From Clostridia bacterium (GTDB lineage: Bacteria > Bacillota > Clostridia > Christensenellales > HGM11417): a stretch of DNA of 5,492 nucleotides. A program made the translations under genes and the position numbers. The notes under the pieces are model-generated. The model was not told where the DNA came from. It ran no database searches and worked only from the letters and a program-made list of their open reading frames with translations. The DNA is taken from assembly GCA_028700355.1 (NCBI GenBank), contig JAQVSX010000055.1, positions 1 to 5,492 of the forward strand. Direction: 5' to 3'. Within the stretch, counting starts at the first letter, position 1. Every line of letters starts with the position of its first letter. This document shows, piece after piece, positions 1-5,204 of the stretch.

Positions 1-1
1 A

Positions 2-1870
2 GAAAATCTCGGCGATGTGGATAACACAGATTTAAACCACCATATACAACAGGCTTTAAAGGCTAATTTCCTTTTTAAAAGGGATAACGACTATATAGTA
101 AACGACGGCGAAGTATTGATTGTTGACGAATTCACAGGCCGTCTTATGATAGGCAGGCGTTATAGCGACGGTCTGCATCAGGCAATAGAGGCAAAGGAAG
201 GAGTTGTAATAAGGAGCGAAAACAAAACCCTTGCGACAATTACATTCCAGAATTTTTTCCGCATATACAAAAAGCTTTCGGGTATGACGGGTACCGCAAA
301 GACAGAGGAAGACGAATTTAAGACTATTTATAGACTCGACGTAGTTACCGTTCCCACAAATATGCCGATGATAAGAAATGACGAAAACGATGCTATTTTT
401 AAAACCAAAAACGGCAAAATGAATGCTATAATAAATGAAATAGAGCATTGTCATAATAACGGACAGCCAGTACTTGTCGGAACATTAACCGTTGAAAAAT
501 CTGAGGAATTCGGCTCGCTGCTGCGGAAAAGGAAAATACCACACCATATTTTAAATGCCAAAAACCATGCGCAGGAAGCTATGATAATTGCTCAGGCGGG
601 AAGAAAGGGCGCAGTTACAATAGCTACAAATATGGCGGGCAGAGGTACCGATATAATTTTAGGCGGAAATCCCGAATATATGGCGATGGAAAAATTGCGG
701 TCGCTCGGTTACAGTGAAGAAAGTATATATGCGGCGATTTCTTATTCCGAAAAATTAAGCGACGAGGAAAAAAAGGCTAAGCAGGAATTTGAAAAATATT
801 TTGCTTTGTTCAAACAGGAAACCGATAAGGAAAAGAAAGAGGTATTAGAGGCGGGCGGTCTTAAAATAATAGGTACAGAAAGGCACGAGAGCAGGAGAAT
901 AGATAATCAGCTGAGAGGCCGTTCCGGCAGGCAGGGAGACCCCGGCAATTCAATGTTTTTTATATCGCTTGAAGACGATTTGGCAAGGCTTTTCGGGGGC
1001 GAACGTCTGACGAGTATATTCAATATGATGAATGTACCCGAAGACCAGCCTATTTCGGCGGGATTGGTATCAAAAAGTATAGAAAACGCACAGAAGCGTG
1101 TAGAGGGCAGAAACTTTTCTATAAGAAAACAGGTTTTGCAGTACGATGACGTTATGAACAAGCAGCGTGAAATAATGTATGGCGAAAGAAATAGAGTTCT
1201 TAACAACGAGGATGTGCATGACAGGATAATAAATAAGTTTATTCCGATAGTTGTCAATGATGTTATAGATGACAGCATTGACAGGGGCGCAGGCTTTACC
1301 GAATGGGATTTAAAGCTTTTTAACAAAAATATTGAGGAAAAATTGCTTCCCAAAGGCTCTGATTTTGTTACAGAAAAAAGAGCAGAAGATTGGGATATAG
1401 ATTTTCTGACAGAAAAGCTTTTGGAAGAAACCATAAAAAGCTATGAAGAAAAAATAGAGAGATATAAGCAGAACAATATAGATTATAAAGAAGTAGAAAG
1501 GGTAATACTGCTTAAAACAATAGATGCAAAATGGACAGAGCATATAGACTCTATGGACCAATTGAGACGGGGAATCAGTTTAAGGGCTTATGCCAATCAG
1601 GACCCTGTTATAGCCTATAAAAAAGAAGGCTACGAGATGTTTGAGTTTATGACGGACAGAATACAGGAAGACACCGCCCTGATACTGTTGAAACTTGAAG
1701 TGGAAAAGGTGCCGACTATAGAGGCAAAACAGGGAGTTGCTCTGTATGCGGAAGGGCAGCTGACACGCCGTAAAAATAATGTGCCGGTAAGAAACAGCGT
1801 CAAAACCGGACCTAACGAGCCTTGTCCGTGCGGCAGCGGTAAAAAATTTAAAAATTGTTGTGATAAATAA
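2..1870 (+). CDS. secA: Preprotein translocase ATPase SecA, C-terminal part (5' truncated by window edge)
   Basis: SecA is the cytoplasmic ATPase that pushes unfolded preproteins through the SecYEG channel. The frame is open from base 2, so 622 residues are visible and the N-terminal first ATPase segment (Walker A/B) lies outside. The GTG at 17 is an internal valine, not a start. In fragment numbering the sequence shows EFTGR (43-47) followed by GRRYSDGLHQAIEAKEG, SGMTGTA (93-99), NMAGRGTD (210-217), the helicase motif VI region QLRGRSGRQGDPG (303-315), and YDDVMNKQR (381-389), which belongs to the long scaffold helix. The C-terminus is a zinc-binding SEC-C tail, C-x-C-x8-C-C (Cys608, 610, 619, 620), which in the family binds SecB or ribosomes. 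Relative to Bacillus subtilis SecA, as I recall it, there is an extra charged helical stretch of about 60 residues (about 223-282) between NMAGRGTD and GTERHESRR; similar inserts occur in many other SecAs. prfB follows after 21 bases. Identity is essentially certain. Confidence 0.98.
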   Translation, partial: ENLGDVDNTDLNHHIQQALKANFLFKRDNDYIVNDGEVLIVDEFTGRLMIGRRYSDGLHQAIEAKEGVVIRSENKTLATITFQNFFRIYKKLSGMTGTAKTEEDEFKTIYRLDVVTVPTNMPMIRNDENDAIFKTKNGKMNAIINEIEHCHNNGQPVLVGTLTVEKSEEFGSLLRKRKIPHHILNAKNHAQEAMIIAQAGRKGAVTIATNMAGRGTDIILGGNPEYMAMEKLRSLGYSEESIYAAISYSEKLSDEEKKAKQEFEKYFALFKQETDKEKKEVLEAGGLKIIGTERHESRRIDNQLRGRSGRQGDPGNSMFFISLEDDLARLFGGERLTSIFNMMNVPEDQPISAGLVSKSIENAQKRVEGRNFSIRKQVLQYDDVMNKQREIMYGERNRVLNNEDVHDRIINKFIPIVVNDVIDDSIDRGAGFTEWDLKLFNKNIEEKLLPKGSDFVTEKRAEDWDIDFLTEKLLEETIKSYEEKIERYKQNNIDYKEVERVILLKTIDAKWTEHIDSMDQLRRGISLRAYANQDPVIAYKKEGYEMFEFMTDRIQEDTALILLKLEVEKVPTIEAKQGVALYAEGQLTRRKNNVPVRNSVKTGPNEPCPCGSGKKFKNCCDK

Positions 1871-1876
1871 TATATA

Positions 1877-1885
1877 AGGAAGTGA
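1877..1885 (+). promoter_or_regulatory. Ribosome binding site of prfB, fixing the TTG start
   Basis: AGGAAGTGA matches the ideal anti-SD complement AGGAGGTGA at eight of nine bases and ends six bases before TTG 1892. No ATG or GTG stands at a suitable distance. This site decides the prfB start and places the in-frame UGA at codon 26, as in Escherichia coli prfB. Confidence 0.8.
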
Positions 1886-1891
1886 TAAATT

Positions 1892-2990
1892 TTGATTAAA
1901 GCTGACGAATATTACGCAAAAATAAACGAGCTTAGAAAATTAATGAAAGAGTGCGGTGAGTCCCTTTGACCTGGCAGGTCTTAAAGGAGAATTATCTGCG
2001 CTTGAAAATCAGCAAAACCAAAGCGGCTTTTATAACGATTTGGAAAAATCAAAAACCGTAAATAAAAGAATAAAGCATATACAAAATATATTAAAGGAAT
2101 ACGGCGAAATAACAAAACATATCGACGATATTCAGGCAATGCTTGATTTATCTGAGGAATTAAACGAAGATTCTTTTGAAGATGAAATAACCCAGTCAAT
2201 CACCAAAGCCCAAGATATAACCGATATATTTTGGATTAAAACGCTGTTAAAGGGAAAACACGACGCTAATAATGCTATTATTACAATACATGCCGGAGCG
2301 GGAGGCACAGAAGCTCAGGATTGGGCTGATATGCTTTTTCGCATGTACAGAATGTATTGCGAAAATAACGGTTTTTCGGTAACGGTGCTTGATATGTTAG
2401 ACGGCGAGGAAGCGGGCATAAAAAGCGTAACATTTAAAGCAGAAGGCATAAACGCATACGGATATTTAAAGGCGGAAAAGGGCGTTCACAGATTAGTGAG
2501 AATTTCTCCTTTTGATTCCAACAAAAGACGGCACACCTCTTTTTCTTCTGTTGAGGTTATGCCTGAAATAGAAAATGACGACGAAGTAGAAATAAAGAGC
2601 GAAGAAATAAAAATAGACACATACCGCAGCGGCGGCGCAGGCGGACAGAATGTAAACAAGGTGGAATCGGCTGTAAGGATAACACATCTGCCCACTAATA
2701 CAGTCGTTCAGTGCCAGAATGAGAGAAGCCAGCTGCAAAACAAAGAGCAATGTTTTAAAATGCTTAGGAGCAAACTGATAGAATTGCAGGAAAGGAGTCA
2801 GCTTGAACAGTTGCAGAGCATGAAAGGCACTATAAAAAAAATCGAATGGGGAAGCCAGATAAGAAGCTATGTTTTTTGCCCCTATACAATGGTAAAAGAC
2901 CACCGCACAAATTACGAGACCGGCAATGTTGACGCTGTTATGGACGGCGAAATAGACGGTTTTATAAGCGAATATTTAAAAAAGAGCTAA
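1892..2990 (+). CDS. prfB: Peptide chain release factor 2, with programmed +1 frameshift
   Basis: RF2 recognises UGA and UAA stop codons in the ribosomal A site and triggers peptidyl-tRNA hydrolysis. Translation starts at TTG 1892, reads 25 codons (beginning MIKADEYYAK, ending CGESL) and meets an in-frame TGA at 1967-1969. A +1 shift at CTT resumes at GAC 1968 and runs to TAA 2988-2990. The joined product is 365 residues, the same length as E. coli RF2. In joined numbering the stop-codon recognition tripeptide SPF is at 205-207 and the catalytic GGQ loop (RSGGAGGQNVNK) is at 250-252, both the same positions I recall for E. coli. The helical N-terminal domain occupies roughly the first 110 residues. 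The gene lies 21 bases after secA, a common arrangement in Bacillota. The annotation should be a joined CDS (1892-1966, 1968-2990). Calling it from GTG 1956 would lose the true N-terminus. Confidence 0.97.
1955..1970 (+). promoter_or_regulatory. prfB programmed +1 frameshift site (autoregulatory)
   Basis: The slippery heptad CTT TGA C lies at 1964-1970. Slippage of the CTT-decoding tRNA onto TTT moves the ribosome into the frame beginning GAC 1968. Upstream, GGTGAG (1955-1960) is complementary to the 16S anti-SD (GGTGA part of AGGAGGTGA) and would act as the stimulatory internal Shine-Dalgarno. In E. coli that element is AGGGGG, three bases before CTT. Here the GG core is seven bases before CTT, with TGA of the anti-SD complement filling the gap. 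By the known mechanism, low RF2 slows termination at the UGA and favours the shift, so RF2 controls its own synthesis. Confidence 0.95.
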
Positions 2991-3028
2991 GCTTGCCTAA
3001 TCTGCTTTGCGGAGAAACATTAAAGACA

Positions 3029-4045
3029 ATGAAAGATAAGTTAAATAAAGATATATATATTCTTGCTATCGAATCATCTTGCGACGAAACCGCCGCCGCC
3101 GTTGTTAAATCGGGCAGGGATGTTTTATCTTCCGTAATATATTCACAGACTGTTCATAAAAAATTCGGCGGAGTTGTGCCTGAGATTGCAAGCAGAAACC
3201 ATACCGAAAAAATTAACGATATTGTAGATGAGGCGTTAAGAAAAGCCGACAAAACTTTTTTTAATATAGATGCCGTCGCCGTAACATACGGCGCAGGGCT
3301 TTTAGGCGCACTTCTTGTAGGCGTATCATATTCCAAGGCGGTTAGCTTAGCGGCGAATTTGCCGCTTATTGCCGTAAACCACATAAAAGGGCATATTGCG
3401 GCAAATTACATTACGCATAAAGATTTAAAGCCGCCCTTTATATGCCTTGTTGTAAGCGGCGGTCATACCGCTTTGCTTGAAGTAAAAACTTTTACAGAGC
3501 ATAAAATTTTAGGTATGTCTGTTGACGATGCCGCAGGCGAGGCGTTTGATAAGGTTGCAAGGGTGCTAAACTTAGGCTATCCCGGCGGCCCTTTGATTGA
3601 TAAATATGCAAAAGAAGGCAAACCTGTAATTTCTTTTCCCAAGGCTGGTATTAAAGGCTTTGATTTTTCTTACAGCGGGTTAAAAACTGCGGTGCTTAAT
3701 TATATCAATAATGCTTCCCAAAAAAATTTGCAGATAAATATTAACGATGTATGCGCTTCGTTCCAAAGCGCCGCAATAGATATTCTCGTGCAGAAAAGCA
3801 TTAAGGCTTGCAAGCAATACGGTTACGGTAAATTATGCCTTGCCGGCGGAGTTTCGGCAAATTCATATCTGCGGCAGACGGCATCAAATAAATGCAGTGA
3901 AAGCGGCATAGAATTATATTTTCCGCATCTTGAGTACTGCACAGACAATGCCGCTATGATAGGGGCAGAGGCTTATTATAACTACTTAGAAGGTAAAAAT
4001 ATAGCAGATTTATCGCTAAACGCAAAGGCTCATATTAAACTGTAA
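3029..4045 (+). CDS. tsaD: tRNA N6-threonylcarbamoyladenosine (t6A) transferase subunit TsaD
   Basis: TsaD (formerly Gcp/YgjD) works with TsaB and TsaE to transfer threonylcarbamoyl from TC-AMP to A37 of ANN-decoding tRNAs in the cytoplasm. From ATG 3029 the product is 338 residues, close to the 337 of E. coli. Visible ASKHA-fold signatures are SSCDET (16-21), the metal-binding HIKGH (His118 and His122), VSGGHTALLE in the nucleotide-binding core, DDAAGEAFDKVAR, GGVSANSYLR, and YCTDNAAMIG, whose Asp306 is the third metal ligand. The start is uncertain. TTG 2993, two bases after the prfB stop, would add 12 residues (MPNLLCGETLKT) with a weak AAGAG upstream, while ATG 3029 has GGAG 14 bases upstream. 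I chose ATG because MKDKLNKDIYILAIESSCDET has the usual family N-terminal length. tsaB and tsaE are not in the window. Confidence 0.96.
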   Translation: MKDKLNKDIYILAIESSCDETAAAVVKSGRDVLSSVIYSQTVHKKFGGVVPEIASRNHTEKINDIVDEALRKADKTFFNIDAVAVTYGAGLLGALLVGVSYSKAVSLAANLPLIAVNHIKGHIAANYITHKDLKPPFICLVVSGGHTALLEVKTFTEHKILGMSVDDAAGEAFDKVARVLNLGYPGGPLIDKYAKEGKPVISFPKAGIKGFDFSYSGLKTAVLNYINNASQKNLQININDVCASFQSAAIDILVQKSIKACKQYGYGKLCLAGGVSANSYLRQTASNKCSESGIELYFPHLEYCTDNAAMIGAEAYYNYLEGKNIADLSLNAKAHIKL

Positions 4046-4055
4046 AAATCTTTCA

Positions 4056-4061
4056 TATAAT
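4056..4061 (+). promoter_or_regulatory. Possible -10 element for the BofA-like gene (leaderless arrangement)
   Basis: TATAAT ends five bases before ATG 4067, so a transcript started here would begin at or next to the A of the start codon. No Shine-Dalgarno precedes that ATG, which fits a leaderless message. The same bases can be read as CATATAAT, matching a CATANNNT sporulation-sigma -10. TCATATT at 4030-4036 resembles a sigma-E -35, but the spacer of 17 exceeds the usual 14 or so. No good TTGACA-like -35 is visible, and a chance match in AT-rich DNA is quite possible. Confidence 0.3.
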
Positions 4062-4066
4062 GTTAT

Positions 4067-4315
4067 ATGGTTGGTTTTTTCGAATTTGTAATAGCGTTTA
4101 CAATAGGGCTTTTGCTGTTATATCTTATATGTTATTTTTTCAATGTTAAAGAAAAATCGCTTTTATATTTAACGGTAAATTCCTTTACAGGCGCATTGGT
4201 TTATTTTATAATAAGCATATGCATAAATGCGCAGTCTGTAAATGCCGCCTTGTTTTTATGCGGCTTTTCGGGGCTTGCGGGATGCCTGCTGATTTTATTG
4301 CTTAAAATTTTTTAA
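4067..4315 (+). CDS. Small integral membrane protein, BofA-like (pro-sigma-K processing inhibitor family)
   Basis: This 82-residue, strongly hydrophobic protein has two or three membrane segments (about 4-25, 33-53 and 58-81) and a short charged loop, NVKEK (26-30). The second half resembles BofA: Asn38 and Gly42 in the middle segment, Asn54 and Asn59 around the turn, and a spaced glycine run GFSGLAG (Gly66, 69, 72) matching the family's G-x-x-G-x-x-G before a hydrophobic end of LLLK type. In B. subtilis, BofA helps hold the SpoIVFB protease inactive in the forespore outer membrane until sigma-K is needed. The family also occurs in clostridia outside that context, so the role here is open. 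ATG 4067 is the first start after the in-frame stop TAA 4058. No Shine-Dalgarno precedes it. It lies 21 bases after tsaD and 19 before the glycosylase gene. The gene is solid; the family call is moderate and rests on remembered pattern similarity. Confidence 0.65.
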   Translation: MVGFFEFVIAFTIGLLLLYLICYFFNVKEKSLLYLTVNSFTGALVYFIISICINAQSVNAALFLCGFSGLAGCLLILLLKIF

Positions 4316-4334
4316 TACATAGTGTTAAGGTATT

Positions 4335-4883
4335 ATGACAATACAAGCTGTTAATAAATTATACGATATTGACTTTCCGCACCGCACGATAGTAAAGGGC
4401 GACGGCTTGGCGGCATCAAAAATAATGCTAATAGGCGAAGCTCCGGGAAGGGAAGAAGTAGAGCAGGGTAAGCCCTTTGTAGGCAAGGCGGGTAAAAACC
4501 TTGCGGAATTTATGCAGGTTTTAGGCATAGAAAGAAAAAATATTTTTATAACAAATACGGTAAAATTCCGTCCCGTTAAAATAAGCGATTGCAATACGGT
4601 GTCTAACCGCCCCCCGACCGACGACGAAATAAGGCTGTTTTTGCCCTATCTGTTAAAAGAAATAGATGTGATTAGCCCCAAAATTATTGTAACGCTGGGT
4701 AATACTCCGCTTAAAGCGCTGCTCGGAGGCGGCGTTACAGTGGGAAAGCTGCACGGCACGATAAACAATTTTGGCGGCAGAACGCTGTATGCGCTTTACC
4801 ACCCCGCAGCGATTATTTATAATCCGCCGCTTAAAGACGTATATATAAACGATTTAAAAAAATTAAAAAATATTCTCGGATAA
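4335..4883 (+). CDS. Uracil-DNA glycosylase, family 4/5-like, lacking the Fe-S cluster cysteines
   Basis: This enzyme type removes uracil from DNA to start base-excision repair. The 182-residue product shows the family 4 layout: motif 1 GEAPGREE (34-41), QGKPFVGKAG (44-53), ITNTVKFRP (72-80) with Asn74, NRPPTDDEI (91-99), PYL (104-106), SPKIIVTLG (114-122) and motif 2 HPAA (156-159). Typical family 4 members hold a 4Fe-4S cluster through an N-terminal CxxC, a Cys in KCRP and a Cys just before xPYL. Here the N-terminus (MTIQAVNKLYDIDF) has no Cys, KCRP is KFRP (Phe78), and the position before LPYL is Phe102. The only cysteine is Cys86, in an inserted segment before NRPPT. I recall similar KFRP...NRPPT forms in other clostridia, so this looks like a genuine subfamily rather than a broken gene. 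No UdgX-type KRIH insert is present. AAGG lies four bases before ATG 4335, a short-spaced ribosome site. Substrate range cannot be read from the sequence. Confidence 0.88.
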   Translation: MTIQAVNKLYDIDFPHRTIVKGDGLAASKIMLIGEAPGREEVEQGKPFVGKAGKNLAEFMQVLGIERKNIFITNTVKFRPVKISDCNTVSNRPPTDDEIRLFLPYLLKEIDVISPKIIVTLGNTPLKALLGGGVTVGKLHGTINNFGGRTLYALYHPAAIIYNPPLKDVYINDLKKLKNILG

Positions 4884-4886
4884 TGC

Positions 4887-4915
4887 TTGATAAAAAATAT
4901 AATACATTATATAAT
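4887..4915 (+). promoter_or_regulatory. Predicted sigma-70/sigma-A promoter of the riboswitch-lipoprotein transcript
   Basis: TTGATA (4887-4892) and TATAAT (4910-4915) are separated by exactly 17 bases, giving a five-of-six -35 and a perfect -10. Transcription would start near 4922, about 20 bases before the riboswitch P1 stem. The promoter begins four bases after the glycosylase stop codon. A second TATAAT at 4898-4903 has no properly spaced -35. Confidence 0.7.
4897..4912 (+). repeat. Perfect 7-2-7 inverted repeat inside the promoter
   Basis: ATATAAT, two bases (AC), then ATTATAT form a perfect palindrome that fills the promoter spacer and overlaps the first three bases of the -10. It resembles Fur/PerR-type operators (TTATAATNATTATAA) but has a two-base rather than one-base centre, so it is not a match to that box. 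It may be a repressor site or a chance product of AT-rich promoter sequence. Confidence 0.35.
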
Positions 4916-4940
4916 ATTTAAAACTATAAAACTTAATATT

Positions 4941-5092
4941 TTTACAGGTTCTTTGATTAAAAGGGAAGCAGGATTATATCCTCACAGCCCCCGCTACTGT
5001 TACGCTGAGGCGTTTGCACTAAGCCACTGAAATTTTTTTCGGGAAGGCGCAAAAGCCGCAAATCAGCATAAGTCAGGAGACCTGCCTGTAAA
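4941..5092 (+). promoter_or_regulatory. Cobalamin (vitamin B12) riboswitch
   Basis: This is a complete cobalamin aptamer of the adenosylcobalamin (class I) type. The closing P1 stem pairs 4941-4948 (TTTACAGG) with 5085-5092 (CCTGTAAA), eight perfect pairs. In order, the conserved blocks are TTAAAAGGGAA (4958-4968), ACAGCCCCCGCTACTGT (4984-5000), AAGCCACTG (5021-5029), GGGAAGG (5041-5047) and the B12 box AGTCAGGAGACCTGCC (5071-5086). Such elements bind adenosylcobalamin or related corrinoids and usually switch off downstream B12 transport or synthesis genes when the ligand is plentiful. It sits between a strong promoter and an intrinsic terminator on the same strand as the lipoprotein gene it should control. 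Confidence 0.96.
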
Positions 5093-5096
5093 TAAT

Positions 5097-5131
5097 AAAA
5101 AAAGTTCTCGGTGGGAGAATGAGTTTTTTTT
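5097..5131 (+). other. Short hairpin bracketed by A7 and T8 tracts, possible first terminator or switching element
   Basis: TTCTC (5105-5109) pairs with GAGAA (5115-5119) around the loop GGTGG. The stem is flanked by seven A (5097-5103) and eight T (5124-5131), which can pair to lengthen it across a small internal loop (G against TGAG). It starts five bases after the riboswitch P1 stem. A five-pair core is weak for termination, so it is more likely part of the expression platform than a stand-alone terminator. Confidence 0.45.
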
Positions 5132-5141
5132 AATTGAAAAT

Positions 5142-5178
5142 AAAGCTCTTAATCTCTTTGGGATTAGGAGCTTTTTTT
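5142..5178 (+). terminator. Intrinsic terminator, likely expression platform of the cobalamin riboswitch
   Basis: AAAGCTCTTAATC (5142-5154) pairs with GATTAGGAGCTTT (5162-5174) over 13 positions with a single G-U pair, around a seven-base loop, and a run of seven T occupies 5172-5178. It lies after the riboswitch and before the lipoprotein's ribosome site, where a ligand-controlled transcription terminator is expected. Hence control is probably by premature termination when cobalamin is bound. Confidence 0.88.
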
Positions 5179-5193
5179 AGGAATTAATATTAA

Positions 5194-5199
5194 AAGGAG
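5194..5199 (+). promoter_or_regulatory. Ribosome binding site of the lipoprotein gene
   Basis: AAGGAG ends five bases before ATG 5205 and is the best Shine-Dalgarno in the right half of the window. It lies outside the terminator stem, so the switch is unlikely to act by hiding it. Confidence 0.85.
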
Positions 5200-5204
5200 A
5201 TTTT

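Noticed and set aside
56..454. Minus-strand open frame of 132 codons opposite secA
   Set aside because: It lies wholly opposite conserved SecA coding sequence, has cysteine- and aromatic-rich low-quality translation and no recognisable motif; it is an antisense shadow.
907..1434. Minus-strand open frame of 175 codons opposite secA
   Set aside because: Serine/phenylalanine/leucine-rich antisense translation of the SecA scaffold region with no family resemblance.
17..1870. secA starting at GTG 17
   Set aside because: The frame is open to the window edge and the protein would lack the first ATPase segment; GTG 17 is an internal valine codon.
2493..2903. Minus-strand open frame of 136 codons opposite prfB
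   Set aside because: It covers the SPF and GGQ coding region of RF2 and has no independent motif or convincing start context.
1956..2990. prfB as a plain 344-residue gene starting at GTG 1956
   Set aside because: It would ignore the CTT TGA C frameshift signal, the strong ribosome site at 1877-1885 and the 25 upstream codons that restore full RF2 length.
4325..4594. Minus-strand open frame opposite the glycosylase gene
   Set aside because: Antisense to conserved glycosylase motifs and without a family signature.
4335..4883. UdgX-type (uracil cross-linking) glycosylase
   Set aside because: The characteristic KRIH insert and the Fe-S cysteines of that group are absent.
4897..4912. PerR or Fur box
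   Set aside because: The arms resemble the consensus, but the centre is two bases instead of one, so it was kept only as an unassigned inverted repeat.
4884..4940. Intrinsic terminator directly after the glycosylase gene
   Set aside because: The stretch is AT-rich with only AT palindromes and no GC-containing stem before a T-run, so read-through into the riboswitch region cannot be excluded.
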